NCBI RefSeq assembly: GCF_013307225.1
Contig: NZ_CP028942.1
Location: 1,488,001-1,552,000 of the forward strand
From: Polynucleobacter tropicus
Lineage (GTDB): Bacteria; Pseudomonadota; Gammaproteobacteria; Burkholderiales; Burkholderiaceae
Reading direction: 5' to 3'
DNA length: 64,000 bases
The translations under genes were made by a program, and so were the position numbers. Positions 49,018-58,582 of this stretch are shown here, in pieces (the stretch's first letter is position 1; each line of letters starts with the position of its first letter). The notes under the pieces were generated by a model. It did no database searches. It was not told where the DNA came from and saw only the letters and a list, made by a program, of their open reading frames with translations.

Positions 49018-49737
49018 TTAGGACAGGCAAAAGCCCCCTTTAAGTAATGCCTCAGGCAAAGTCCATGCCCGATACAAACCAAAACCAGCGCCAGTAAATA
49101 GCAAGGAAGCAGCAAAATATCGTACCCATGCGTATTGTCCAAACTGGGTTAATGCTGCAGAGAACTTGGAAATCAATAATAGGTTTGGCAAAGTTCCTAA
49201 GCCAAAAACAAACATGATGGTTGCGCCCGTCAATACATCACCAGACAAAAAAGCTAATGGCAAGACCCCGTAAACCAAACCGCAAGGCACTAGCCCCCAT
49301 AACATTCCACTAAACCAGCGAGACGGCCCGTTAGCAAAACGTCCAAGATATTTAGCCCAATAATTGGCGATTTGAGCACCGAGCCATTTACCACCAATCC
49401 GCACACTAGAACCACCTGAGTTGAGCAAGCGCACTCCCATTACAAATAATAGGATGGAAGTCAGTACAAATAAGGTGCGCTGAATGGGCAATATGTTTTG
49501 TTGCCAAACAACCACCCCAATCCATGCAGCGAGAGCACCCAATAAAACATAAGTGCTGATTCGCCCCAAATGCATGATCAGCTGGTCATATATCAACTGG
49601 GATTTAGCACGCAAGGGCACCTGAGAGGCTACAGGACGCTCAATTGCGGCGGCAATGCCGCCACACATCAATGCACAATGCCAGCCACTGACAAGCGAAC
49701 CCAAAAAAATAGCGGTCAATAAGCTAGCGGTTAGCAT
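49018..49737 (-). CDS. DsbD_2/TauE-SafE-like membrane protein of the cbb3 cluster
   Basis: Inner-membrane protein of 239 residues with six or so hydrophobic segments. The N-terminal SGWHCALMCGGIAAA, with two cysteines in a membrane-edge HCxLMCGG motif, is characteristic of proteins found beside cbb3 oxidase or copper ATPase genes; they are thought to help metal or heme/thiol handling, not sulfite export. Divergent from fnr, which adds to the link with oxidase assembly. Function inferred from context. Confidence 0.85.
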   Translation of the reverse strand: MLTASLLTAIFLGSLVSGWHCALMCGGIAAAIERPVASQVPLRAKSQLIYDQLIMHLGRISTYVLLGALAAWIGVVVWQQNILPIQRTLFVLTSILLFVMGVRLLNSGGSSVRIGGKWLGAQIANYWAKYLGRFANGPSRWFSGMLWGLVPCGLVYGVLPLAFLSGDVLTGATIMFVFGLGTLPNLLLISKFSAALTQFGQYAWVRYFAASLLFTGAGFGLYRAWTLPEALLKGGFCLS

Positions 49738-49810
49738 GCCAATTCGCCAATTTTGGGGTAGAAACGTCTTTCACCCTAGTAGAATAAACTGTCTGCATAA
49801 TTAACCCAAT

Positions 49811-50581
49811 ATGAATTACAAGCCTACCGATACCCCTACCAGCAAATGCTCGGTTTGCGTTTTGGGGCAATTTTGCCTTCCGGTTGGCTTAAGCTCTAGC
49901 GATGTATCCAAAATTGATACCCTGGTAAAAGAGCGGGTGCATTTACAAAAGGGCGAAAGTCTTTATCGCCACGGAGATCCATTAAGTTCTGTATACAGCG
50001 TGCGGTTTGGCACCCTCAAAACTGAGTACTGCCTTCAAGATGGCCGACAGCAAGTCATTGGCTTTCATCTTCCCGGTGAAATTCTTGGTCTAGATGGCAT
50101 TGGGGATGGTCACTATCAATCTGACGCGATTGCCCTAGAGGAGAGTGACGTATGCATTATTCGTTACGAAGCCTTTGAAGATCTTGCAAGACAAATCCCG
50201 GTTCTACAAAATCAGTTTCATCGAATTATGAGTCGCGAGCTCACTCAAGATCAGCGCCACCTTCTCTCTCTTGGCACAATGCGCGCAGAAGAGCGATTGG
50301 CAGCATTCTTATTAAGCCTCTCACAACGCTTAGCAGCGCGCGGCTACATGAACAACGAATTCGATCTACGCATGAGTCGCGTGGATATCGGTAGCTACCT
50401 AGGTATTCAGATTGAGACTGTCAGTCGCATGCTCTCAAGATTTGCCGAATCAGGCCTGATTCAAATTAAACAACGTCATATCAAACTCATTGATATGAAT
50501 GGCCTCTATGAATTGGCGGGCATACCAAATCCCGATAGAACTGTCTGTGTAAGCCCTGATATCCCTGTAAAACAGGGATAA
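49811..50581 (+). CDS. fnr: FNR-type oxygen-sensing transcription regulator
   Basis: CRP/FNR-family activator. Cysteines C13, C16 and C22 (KCSVCVLGQFC) and C115 (ESDVC) match the four 4Fe-4S ligands of E. coli FNR. Then come the cNMP-like beta roll, long dimer helix and a C-terminal helix-turn-helix VDIGSYLGIQIETVSRMLSRF, where ETVSR is the FNR recognition helix pattern. 256 residues. An FNR box lies before ccoN in this window, which it very probably controls. Confidence 0.93.
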   Translation: MNYKPTDTPTSKCSVCVLGQFCLPVGLSSSDVSKIDTLVKERVHLQKGESLYRHGDPLSSVYSVRFGTLKTEYCLQDGRQQVIGFHLPGEILGLDGIGDGHYQSDAIALEESDVCIIRYEAFEDLARQIPVLQNQFHRIMSRELTQDQRHLLSLGTMRAEERLAAFLLSLSQRLAARGYMNNEFDLRMSRVDIGSYLGIQIETVSRMLSRFAESGLIQIKQRHIKLIDMNGLYELAGIPNPDRTVCVSPDIPVKQG

Positions 50582-50584
50582 GCA

Positions 50585-50845
50585 CTAAATTAATCCGCGA
50601 TCGATTTCTTTATTGTCTGGAGATTCGATGCCAGGCAGGATATAAGCCGTTAGAGCACTAGAGACGGCGCAAAAAGTCCAGATGACAAAAAATCCAATCG
50701 TGTAAACACCCTCATCCGATACTTCTGGGTGATATCCAAAAAATAACAGATCCTGCGGATGGATAACGGTAAACAACAACCCTTCCGCCATGCCGGCGAC
50801 CAGGAATGAGGGCCACAAAATCCAAATGAGTAGTCGATATTTCAT
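50585..50845 (-). CDS. Unknown small membrane protein ending the cbb3 operon
   Basis: 86 residues with two hydrophobic segments (around WILWPSFLVAGMAEGLLF and GFFVIWTFCAVSSALTAYIL) and a polar tail with acidic residues. I recognise no family. It overlaps the FixH-like gene by 4 bases (ATGA), so it belongs to the cco operon, and ends 3 bases from fnr (convergent). Possibly an assembly factor of the oxidase; inferred from position only. Confidence 0.75.
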   Translation of the reverse strand: MKYRLLIWILWPSFLVAGMAEGLLFTVIHPQDLLFFGYHPEVSDEGVYTIGFFVIWTFCAVSSALTAYILPGIESPDNKEIDRGLI

Positions 50846-51060
50846 TTGTGAGCCTGCGCGTCTTTAAGTTGTTCAACTTTTAAACCTTGCTTCATTACTC
50901 CATCACGCAAAGGTTTATCAGCATGCATATTGACCGCAAGCCAAATTGTAATGATGCAACCAATCATCGCAACTGCAGGGCCACTAATTAAGAGCCAAGG
51001 CCACAACTGCTTCCACCAGGGCTTGCTAATTTGCTGTTCGGTCATATGCTTACTCTCCAT
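50842..51060 (-). CDS. Short FixH-like protein
   Basis: 72 residues: a cytoplasmic stretch, one membrane helix (WPWLLISGPAVAMIGCIITIW) and a short periplasmic end with ADKPLRDGVMKQGL, reminiscent of the D-Y-Y-x-x-G-L part of FixH/CcoH. FixH is usually about 150 residues, so the periplasmic domain is nearly absent. The position straight after ccoG is that of fixH (ccoGH). CcoH is an assembly factor that stays with the complex. ATG at 51060 or 51045 may be the start. Confidence 0.75.
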   Translation of the reverse strand: MESKHMTEQQISKPWWKQLWPWLLISGPAVAMIGCIITIWLAVNMHADKPLRDGVMKQGLKVEQLKDAQAHK

Positions 51061-51075
51061 CTTTTGCCTGATAGC

Positions 51076-52533
51076 TTAACGAGGAATGATAAAGCTGGAT
51101 TTTTCATTACGAGTTCTGGTAATGATCTCATTGCCAGCCTGCTCTTGTGCCGTTACATCAAAATGAATTGGGTAGTTTCCAGAGTCATTTTGACCAATAT
51201 TGGTACTTACTTTAACCGGTATCAACTGATTGCTTGCGGGCCCAACATTGACCTCAGTTACCTCTTGACCCTGAGAATTCAAAATCTTCAAATCATTTAG
51301 ACCAGTCGCCTTCATCTGCACCTTCATAGGATTTTCAGATGCATTCATGATTTGAATACGATAAATATTCTCAATGCGAACACCCTCCACCTCACGCGCT
51401 AAGGCACCACGATCGCGCATGACATCCACACGAAGAGGATTTCTAGTGGCTAATGAAAATAGGAATGCGGAAGTCAATAGCGTAATGAATGCGGTATAGA
51501 AAATCACTCTCGGGCGGAATATATGTTTGATGGCGCTTTGGTTGGTCTCTTTATCCAACATCGCTCTCTCGGTGGTGTAGCGAATTAGGCCTTTTGGATA
51601 ATTAACCTTCTCCATTACTTGATCGCATGCATCAATACAGGCACCACAACCGATGCACATGTATTGCAATCCATCACGAATATCAATTCCCGTTGGACAT
51701 ACTTGCACGCAAATACTGCAGTCAACACAGTCACCCAAGCCTAAAGCGGCATGGTCGGCAGACTTGCTACGACTACCACGAGGCTCGCCACGGACTTTGT
51801 CATAGGTCACCAAGAATGTATCTTTATCAACCATCACACTTTGGAAGCGTGCATAAGGGCACATGTATTTGCAAACCTGCTCGCGCATGAAGCCTGCATT
51901 ACCCCAAGTTGCAAAGCTATAGAAGCATAGCCAGAATGTCTGCCACGGACCAAGAGACAAATGCAAAATAGCAGCACCCAAGGTTTCAATCGGAGTGAAG
52001 TAACCGATAAAGGTAAAACCAGTCCAGAACGCAATCAATAACCAAAGGAAGTGCTTGGTGATCTTCAGGCGCCACTTTCTGAAACTCCATGGCCACTCTT
52101 CGCCGTCTAAACGAATACGCGCAAAACGATCACCCTCTACCTTGCGCTCGATCCACATGAAGATCTCTGTGTACACCGTCTGTGGACATGCGTATCCGCA
52201 AAATAAACGACCTGCTACCGCAGTAAACAGGAATAACGCTAAAGCAGAAAGAATTAAAAGTAGTGTGAGATAAATCACATCCTGCGGCCATAAAACCAAA
52301 CCGAAGATGTAAAACTTACGCTGAATTAAATCGAAGAGAACCGCTTGACGACCATTCCAACTCAGCCAAGGTAGACCATAAAAGAGGAGTTGGGTGGCAA
52401 ATACGAGGATGAAACGCCAGCGGGCAAACAAGCCTGAGACGGATCGTGGGTAAATCTTTCGCCGGACCTCGTAAAGAGATTCCTCTATTACTTCTATCGG
52501 AACGGGCTTTCCACCCGGCGAATTCTCTGACAC
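51076..52533 (-). CDS. ccoG: Cbb3 oxidase accessory protein CcoG (FixG/RdxA)
   Basis: Polyferredoxin membrane protein reported to reduce copper for cbb3 assembly. Several N-terminal membrane segments, two 4Fe-4S clusters (CVDCSICVQVCP and CIGCGACIDAC), another cysteine motif YACPQT, and a C-terminal immunoglobulin-like periplasmic domain. 485 residues. GTG start. Downstream of ccoP in the same operon. Confidence 0.95.
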   Translation of the reverse strand: MSENSPGGKPVPIEVIEESLYEVRRKIYPRSVSGLFARWRFILVFATQLLFYGLPWLSWNGRQAVLFDLIQRKFYIFGLVLWPQDVIYLTLLLILSALALFLFTAVAGRLFCGYACPQTVYTEIFMWIERKVEGDRFARIRLDGEEWPWSFRKWRLKITKHFLWLLIAFWTGFTFIGYFTPIETLGAAILHLSLGPWQTFWLCFYSFATWGNAGFMREQVCKYMCPYARFQSVMVDKDTFLVTYDKVRGEPRGSRSKSADHAALGLGDCVDCSICVQVCPTGIDIRDGLQYMCIGCGACIDACDQVMEKVNYPKGLIRYTTERAMLDKETNQSAIKHIFRPRVIFYTAFITLLTSAFLFSLATRNPLRVDVMRDRGALAREVEGVRIENIYRIQIMNASENPMKVQMKATGLNDLKILNSQGQEVTEVNVGPASNQLIPVKVSTNIGQNDSGNYPIHFDVTAQEQAGNEIITRTRNEKSSFIIPR

Positions 52534-52554
52534 TGTTACTTCACTTACGCCGCT

Positions 52555-53481
52555 TTACTTACTTGCAGGTGCTTGCTTATTATTTGATAAGCCCCATACA
52601 TAAGCTGTTAGCAACTGAATCTTCTCAGGACTTAATACTTTATCCTGGGCAGGCATTTGTGCCATACGACCTTTTGTAACAGTCTCAACAATAGTCGCCT
52701 CAGAACCACCATACAACCAAGTTTTATCCGTTAAATTAGGCGCGCCTAAAGCAATATTGCCTTTCCCATCTGGGCCGTGACATGCCGCGCAGTTTGCTTT
52801 AAATACTTCTGCACCACGGGCTGCCTTGAGATCATCAGCTGGCAAGCCAGACAAGCTACGAACATAATTTGCTACGTCCACAATTTGCTTGCTGTCTAAC
52901 TGTGGGAATGGAGGCATCACACCACCACGACCATTGGTAATAGTTGTTTTGATGTTTTCTGGTGAGCCGCCATATAACCAGTCGCCATCGGTCAAATTCG
53001 GGAACCCTTTAGAGCCACCAGCATCAGAGCCGTGACATTGTGCGCAAGAATTCAAGAACAAACGTTGACCCATTTCACGAGCCTGAGGATCAGCTGCGAT
53101 TTGCGCAATATCCATCTTCACGTATTTTGCGTAGACTGGCTTTAACTCATCGTTGGCTGTAGTCATCGACTTCATCAATGCACCATCAGTGCTATAGCCC
53201 AAAATACCCGGATAGGAACCCAATCCTGGATAAAGAGCTAAATAAACTAATGCGAATATGCAGGAAATCAAGAACATCCACATCCACCAGCGTGGGAGTG
53301 GATTATTCAATTCACGTAAGTCGCCATCCCAAACGTGACCTGTATCGGCGACAGCTCCATCTGGGGTATGAACTACCTTCGCCTTCCTTTGTGAAAACAA
53401 GAGCCATACACACCAAACAATCCCAACTAATGCCACTAGAGCAATATAGGTACTCCAACCGCTACTAAGAAAGTCGCTCAT
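52555..53481 (-). CDS. ccoP: Cbb3 oxidase subunit III (diheme cytochrome c)
   Basis: Passes electrons to CcoO/CcoN. N-terminal membrane helices, then two c-type heme sites CAQCHG and CAACHG, each followed later by a methionine ligand region (GGVMPPF, AQMPAQ). 308 residues. Overlaps ccoQ by 4 bases (ATGA). Belongs to the ccoNOQP operon. Confidence 0.96.
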   Translation of the reverse strand: MSDFLSSGWSTYIALVALVGIVWCVWLLFSQRKAKVVHTPDGAVADTGHVWDGDLRELNNPLPRWWMWMFLISCIFALVYLALYPGLGSYPGILGYSTDGALMKSMTTANDELKPVYAKYVKMDIAQIAADPQAREMGQRLFLNSCAQCHGSDAGGSKGFPNLTDGDWLYGGSPENIKTTITNGRGGVMPPFPQLDSKQIVDVANYVRSLSGLPADDLKAARGAEVFKANCAACHGPDGKGNIALGAPNLTDKTWLYGGSEATIVETVTKGRMAQMPAQDKVLSPEKIQLLTAYVWGLSNNKQAPASK

Positions 53482-53645
53482 GATTTTTCCTTACTAAATT
53501 CATCCGGTAGATCAAATGGAAGTTCAGCCGATTCCTGGTTCGCCTTTTTTCTTCTTGGTGACCAAGCCCACCAAACTATTCCCAGAAAAAAGATTAAGCC
53601 TATGGATGTTGAAAATGCTGAAAGATAAGGAACAATCTTTTCCAT
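53478..53645 (-). CDS. ccoQ: Cbb3 oxidase subunit IV (CcoQ)
   Basis: 55-residue single-helix protein, MEKIVPYLSA start, hydrophobic helix ending WWAWSPRRKK, then an acidic tail ending SKEKS. Position between ccoO and ccoP, size, and the W-AWSxxRK motif are typical of CcoQ/FixQ, a stabilising subunit. It overlaps ccoP by ATGA. It was absent from longer ORF listings because of its size. Confidence 0.92.
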   Translation of the reverse strand: MEKIVPYLSAFSTSIGLIFFLGIVWWAWSPRRKKANQESAELPFDLPDEFSKEKS

Positions 53646-53677
53646 TTGATTTATACGTTTTAACTATTTAATCACTT

Positions 53678-54328
53678 TTACTTACTAGTTACTTCATCAA
53701 CAATGATGTAACGACGTGAAACTCCAAGGCCCTGAAGATAGGCAACCAAAGCATCAAGCTCAGTCTTGCCTTCTAACTCTTTTGGCGCATTAGCAATATC
53801 CTCATCGGTATATGGAACACCTAGACGGCGCATTGCTGTCATATGAGATTGAATGGTGCCAGCGTTAGCAGCATTTTTTGACAACCAAGGATATGCGGGC
53901 ATGTTTGATTCCGGCACTACATCTCGTGGATTGTTCAAGTGAATTTGATGCCAAGCATCGGAATATCGACCGCCTACACGCGCCAAGTCTGGACCAGTTC
54001 GCTTACTTCCCCAAAGGAAAGGGTGATCAAAAACAGATTCACCAGCTAGCGAATATGGGCCATAACGCTCAACTTCAGAACGCAAAGTACGAATCTGCTG
54101 CGAATGACATCCAACACACCCTTCACGCTGATAAATGTCACGACCCGCTAAACGCAATGCAGAGTACGGCACCACCCCAGGGCTAGGCTCTGTAGTGGAG
54201 TGCTGGAAAAATAATGGAACAATTTGTACTAAGCCTGCAATTGAAACAACCACAATCGTAGCGATAATCAACCAGCCAACGTTTTTCTCAAGCGTGCCAT
54301 GGGAAAAGAATTTATTTTCACTAGACAT
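53678..54328 (-). CDS. ccoO: Cbb3 oxidase subunit II (monoheme cytochrome c)
   Basis: Membrane-anchored cytochrome c with heme site [10 protein letters not shown] and a distal methionine ([10 protein letters not shown]). One N-terminal helix. 216 residues. Lies 12 bases after ccoN and 32 before ccoQ. Confidence 0.96.
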   Translation of the reverse strand: MSSENKFFSHGTLEKNVGWLIIATIVVVSIAGLVQIVPLFFQHSTTEPSPGVVPYSALRLAGRDIYQREGCVGCHSQQIRTLRSEVERYGPYSLAGESVFDHPFLWGSKRTGPDLARVGGRYSDAWHQIHLNNPRDVVPESNMPAYPWLSKNAANAGTIQSHMTAMRRLGVPYTDEDIANAPKELEGKTELDALVAYLQGLGVSRRYIIVDEVTSK

Positions 54329-54340
54329 TTTCTTCTCCTT

Positions 54341-55780
54341 TTAGTGGGCAACTATTGCTGTTGGAATTGGTGCATTCACAAATTTTTTGCCCTGCACGGT
54401 TTTAAATACGTTGTAAGCCATAAGTAACATGCCGGTTAGGTAACACAATCCACCAAGCAAACGAATGACGTAGAAGGGGTAAGTCGCTTTTACCGACTCA
54501 ACAAAGCTATAAGTTAGAGTGCCATCTGGCTCGAAGGCCCTCCACATCAATCCTTGCATTACACCTGCAATCCACATAGCAGCGATATAGATCACAACAC
54601 CAATCGTGGCAATCCAAAAATGTAACTCGATCAATTTTGTACTGTACATATCTTTCTGACCAACCAAACGTGGGATGAGATAGTACAAAGAACCAATGGT
54701 GATCATTGCAACCCAGCCTAGAGCGCCAGAGTGTACGTGGCCAATAGTCCAGTCTGTATAGTGAGACAAGCTATTCACTGTCTTGATAGACATCATGGAG
54801 CCCTCGAAGGTAGACATACCGTAAAAGGACAAAGCAACTACCAAGAACTTCAAGATTGGATCACGACGCAATTTATGCCATGCGCCAGATAAAGTCATGA
54901 TGCCGTTGATCATGCCGCCCCATGAAGGTGCCAACAAGATTAGAGAGAACACCATACCCAAAGATTGAGTCCAGTCAGGCAAGGCAGTGTGTTGCAAGTG
55001 GTGAGGACCTGCCCACATATAAGTGAAGTTCAATGCCCAGAAGTGAACGATTGACAAACGATATGAGTAGATTGGACGTTCTGCTTGCTTCGGAATGAAG
55101 TAATACATCATGCCCAAGAAGCTGGTAGTTAAGAAGAATCCTACTGCGTTATGACCATACCACCATTGAACCATTGCGTCTTGTACGCCCGCATACGCTG
55201 AGTAAGACTTCCATAGGCTTGCAGGCATCTCAATATTATTAAAGATATGGAGGATTGCAATAGTGAGGATGTATGCACCAAAGAACCAATTAGAAACATA
55301 AATATGTTTAGTCTTCCTTTTCATTATGGTGCCAAAGAAGACAATTGCATAAGCAACCCACACTACAGTTATCAGCAAATCAAGCGGCCACTCGAGCTCT
55401 GCATATTCTTTCGATGTAGAAATTCCCAATGGCAAAGTAATCGCTGCGCCAACAATGACCAGCTGCCAACCCCAGAAAGTGAATGCGGCTAACTTATCGC
55501 TAAATAAACGAGCCTGACAAGTGCGCTGAACAATGTAATAGGAGGTTGCAAAAAGCGCTGAACCGCCAAAAGCAAAAATCACAGCGTTGGTATGCAATGG
55601 GCGCAAGCGGCCATAGCTTAACCAAGGAATGTTGAATGTAATTTCAGGCCAAATCAATTGCGCAGCCAGTATTACGCCCACGAGCATACCAACAATTCCC
55701 CATAGGACAGTAACAATGGCGAACTGACTAACTACTCTGTAATTGAAGGTATCTTGATTGCTCCCCACGGCTAGTCCCAT
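54341..55780 (-). CDS. ccoN: Cbb3 oxidase subunit I (catalytic)
   Basis: Catalytic subunit that reduces oxygen at a heme b3-CuB centre and pumps protons. Twelve helices, with conserved histidines in [34 protein letters not shown] and [12 protein letters not shown]. The ATG at 55780 (479 residues) is preferred: AAAGGAG lies 5-7 bases upstream, while the frame runs open further without a site. An FNR-dependent promoter precedes it. Confidence 0.96.
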   Translation of the reverse strand: MGLAVGSNQDTFNYRVVSQFAIVTVLWGIVGMLVGVILAAQLIWPEITFNIPWLSYGRLRPLHTNAVIFAFGGSALFATSYYIVQRTCQARLFSDKLAAFTFWGWQLVIVGAAITLPLGISTSKEYAELEWPLDLLITVVWVAYAIVFFGTIMKRKTKHIYVSNWFFGAYILTIAILHIFNNIEMPASLWKSYSAYAGVQDAMVQWWYGHNAVGFFLTTSFLGMMYYFIPKQAERPIYSYRLSIVHFWALNFTYMWAGPHHLQHTALPDWTQSLGMVFSLILLAPSWGGMINGIMTLSGAWHKLRRDPILKFLVVALSFYGMSTFEGSMMSIKTVNSLSHYTDWTIGHVHSGALGWVAMITIGSLYYLIPRLVGQKDMYSTKLIELHFWIATIGVVIYIAAMWIAGVMQGLMWRAFEPDGTLTYSFVESVKATYPFYVIRLLGGLCYLTGMLLMAYNVFKTVQGKKFVNAPIPTAIVAH

Positions 55781-55832
55781 GGTTTCTCCTTTTTTTGACC
55801 AAACAGCGACATAATCCAAATAGACTGTGCTG

Positions 55833-55874
55833 ATTATCAAATTAAGGCGCTATCAGAGGTTTGATCTATGTCAA
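55833..55874 (-). promoter_or_regulatory. FNR-activated class II promoter of ccoNOQP
   Basis: TTGATCTATGTCAA at 55861-55874 matches the FNR box (TTGAT-N4-ATCAA) at 9 of 10 positions. On the minus strand GATAAT at 55838-55833 is the -10 box; the centre of the FNR site is about 32 bases upstream of it, the standard class II distance (centre at -41.5). The predicted start is about 46 bases before the ccoN ATG. This implies induction at low oxygen. Confidence 0.85.
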
Positions 55875-55944
55875 AAAGGGTGGGGCAAATTGATTTTGTC
55901 ATAAAAATTTCTCTGACAAAATACTAACTATATGATTTATAAGA

Positions 55945-56124
55945 TTATTTATTGAAGTGTTCACTAACTTTATCTAGATTTGGAGCGTCATCATCCATAA
56001 GAATAGCCTCGCCAGGACCATCCAAATCATCAAATTGACCACTCTTGATTGACCAATTTAAAAACCAAACAATCAAAACCAATAAGCCTAGAGAGATCGG
56101 GATCAATAAATATAAACTTTCCAT
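55945..56124 (-). CDS. ccoS: Cbb3 oxidase maturation protein CcoS
   Basis: 59-residue protein with one N-terminal helix (MESLYLLIPISLGLLVLIVW) followed by NWSIKSGQFDDLDGPG, the conserved W-A/S-x-x-x-GQFDDLEGP signature of CcoS/FixS. Needed for cofactor insertion into CcoN. It starts 9 bases after ccoI and ends 164 bases upstream of ccoN, so it is in the ccoI transcript, upstream of the FNR promoter. Confidence 0.95.
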   Translation of the reverse strand: MESLYLLIPISLGLLVLIVWFLNWSIKSGQFDDLDGPGEAILMDDDAPNLDKVSEHFNK

Positions 56125-56133
56125 TCCGACAGT

Positions 56134-58578
56134 CTATGCCTTTCTCAATCGCCAGGCATTTAATGTGACTGCCAGCGAAGATAAAGACATTCCTATTCCC
56201 GCTATCCATGGATTTACCAAACCCAGCATCGCGGCTGGTATTGCCAATACGTTATATATCAATGCCCACAACAAATTTTGCTTGATGATTGCTTGAGTTT
56301 TGTCGGCTAATGTCAGGGCTTTAGCTAGGGGCTCTAAAGAGTTTGCCGTCAATATGGCATCGGCACCAGCGGCAGCAAGTGGTGCACCTGCGCCTACCGC
56401 AACTGAAACATCAGCGCGCGCCAGTAAAGGCGCATCATTTACACCATCTCCAATTGCCCATACAAAGCACCCCTCTTGTTGCAAGCGATCTATGTAATCA
56501 AATTTATCTTCGGGCGTACAAGCACCACGATAACTTTCAATTCCGACTAACTTTGCCCACCAAGCAACTGTATGTGCATTATCACCAGACACCAAATGCA
56601 CTCGAATATTTTTTCTCTTAACTGCCTGTAATAGATTTTCTAAACCAGGTCTTGGTGTATCTAAGAAAACAAAGCTGGCAATGATTCCTTGTTCATCCGC
56701 TAGATGCACTTGACCATATTGCCCATCAGATGAATTCATTACACCCTGCTGCAAGCCTAGCCAATCCGAACTTCCAAGGCGATACGAGCCAGAACTCAGG
56801 CCTTTGCCAAGCAGATTATTTACTTGCTCAGATAGCTTAATTGGAGTTACGTTTTCTAATTCAGCAGCTCGCAATATCGATAAAGCCAGTGGATGCTTTT
56901 GTCCAGCCTCTAGAGCTGCCGCAATTGATAAAGCATCACGCTTAAGAAATCCTGAGCGCAATATCGCAATCTCCTTAAGCTCAGGCTGCCCCATAGTAAG
57001 CGTACCGGTTTTATCTAAAACCAAATCACTTGCTTTAGATAAACCTTCGAGCACATGACCACGCACAATCAATAAGCCTAATTTTGTAACGGCACCTTGG
57101 GCTGCAGCAAGCGCAGTTGGTACAGCCAGTGAAAGAGCACATGGACAACTTGCTACCAAAACCGATACCAATACTGTCCACGCCTGACTCGGATCAAAGT
57201 ACAACCAAATCGTCGCAGAAACAAATGCACTAAGCAAAAGAAACCCAACAAAGTAAGCCGTCCATTTTTCAGCTAAGCCAACCATCACTGGCTTGGCAAG
57301 CAGCGCTTGATCTAACAAAGAGGCAATACCAGCGATACGGGTTGACTGCCCTATCGCATCAATTCGCATAATCAAAGGGTTGAGAATGTTGTGAGTTCCC
57401 GCATAAACACGATCACCAATTCCTTTATCGACCGGCTTGGACTCGCCAGTTAGCAAGGACTCATCTAAGGAGCTGGGGCTTTCAATCAATATGCCATCGG
57501 CAGGAAGCACCTCTCCTGGCGAAACACGCAAGTAATCGCCAGCGCTGCAATTAACCACAGGCACAACAGCAACTGTTTTTGACTCTGGGTAATTACCCAA
57601 TCGCCCACATGTTGCTGGAAGTTGTTTTGCTAATGCTTCCGCACCACCTTGTGCATCCTGTCTTGCTAATAGCTCTACATAACGAGCCGCCAAAATAAAT
57701 GCGACAAACATGGTGATTGAATCAAAGTAACTCTGGCCCGATCCTTTGATGAGATTAATCGTGCCAGCAGTAAATGCGAGAAATAATGCCAGGGCAATTG
57801 GTACATCCATACCCAACATATGGGTTTGTTTAAATGTACGCACGCTACGCCATGCAGCTTGAAAAATAGGGCCAGCTGAATATACCATCACCGGCACTGT
57901 TAAGGCCCAGCTTGTCCAGCCCAGCAAGACCTCAAACTCGGGAGTGATGTCGGCGCCTACATAGCTTGGCCATGCATACATCATGACTTGCATCATGCCT
58001 AACATCGCCACACCAAGCCGAGTTAATAATTGGCGACGCTCCTTCTTGGACCTCTCGGCAGAAAGCGAGGGCTCAAAAGGCCAAGCTTCGTAACCAATGC
58101 GCTCAATCTCAAATAACAAACGAGCAAGACTAGAATTTTCAGGCGAGTAACGCACAATGACTTTCTGCGTTACGTAATTGATCTGCACATCTTTCACGCC
58201 AGCGATTCTTCTAAGATGCTGCTCACACAACCATACACATGCAGCGCAACGGATCTTCTCTAGGCGCAAAGTTGTCTCTAAATCGCCTACCTCGCCGTAA
58301 GGTCGAGTAAAACGCGCGCCCAATGATGGATCATCGTAAGGCTTTAGATTTTCAGGAATCTCATTGCTGGCAAGATAGGCTGTGGGCTTTTCGCTAGACT
58401 GTGCTCGTCGCGCATAAAACACTTCAAGACCTTCGCCATGGATCGTCTGCGCAATCGCCATGCAGCCCGCACAACAAAATTGACGCTGTACACCAGCCAA
58501 CTCGGCTTCAATAAGATCACTAGGTAAGATGCTGCTTGAACAGTGATAGCAAGTGAATGAATGATTGCTATTCATCAT
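56134..58578 (-). CDS. ccoI: Copper-translocating P-type ATPase CcoI
   Basis: P1B-ATPase supplying copper for CuB of CcoN. N-terminal cysteine-rich domain (CYHCSSS and CCAGCMA), a heavy-metal-associated domain with CAACVWLC, membrane CPC in ASCPCALSLAVP, phosphorylation site DKTGTLTMG, and the hinge GDGVNDAPLL. 814 residues. Only 4 bases separate its ATG from the MFS gene stop upstream, so the two are likely coupled; ccoS follows. Confidence 0.95.
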   Translation of the reverse strand: MMNSNHSFTCYHCSSSILPSDLIEAELAGVQRQFCCAGCMAIAQTIHGEGLEVFYARRAQSSEKPTAYLASNEIPENLKPYDDPSLGARFTRPYGEVGDLETTLRLEKIRCAACVWLCEQHLRRIAGVKDVQINYVTQKVIVRYSPENSSLARLLFEIERIGYEAWPFEPSLSAERSKKERRQLLTRLGVAMLGMMQVMMYAWPSYVGADITPEFEVLLGWTSWALTVPVMVYSAGPIFQAAWRSVRTFKQTHMLGMDVPIALALFLAFTAGTINLIKGSGQSYFDSITMFVAFILAARYVELLARQDAQGGAEALAKQLPATCGRLGNYPESKTVAVVPVVNCSAGDYLRVSPGEVLPADGILIESPSSLDESLLTGESKPVDKGIGDRVYAGTHNILNPLIMRIDAIGQSTRIAGIASLLDQALLAKPVMVGLAEKWTAYFVGFLLLSAFVSATIWLYFDPSQAWTVLVSVLVASCPCALSLAVPTALAAAQGAVTKLGLLIVRGHVLEGLSKASDLVLDKTGTLTMGQPELKEIAILRSGFLKRDALSIAAALEAGQKHPLALSILRAAELENVTPIKLSEQVNNLLGKGLSSGSYRLGSSDWLGLQQGVMNSSDGQYGQVHLADEQGIIASFVFLDTPRPGLENLLQAVKRKNIRVHLVSGDNAHTVAWWAKLVGIESYRGACTPEDKFDYIDRLQQEGCFVWAIGDGVNDAPLLARADVSVAVGAGAPLAAAGADAILTANSLEPLAKALTLADKTQAIIKQNLLWALIYNVLAIPAAMLGLVNPWIAGIGMSLSSLAVTLNAWRLRKA

Positions 58579-58582
58579 TGAG

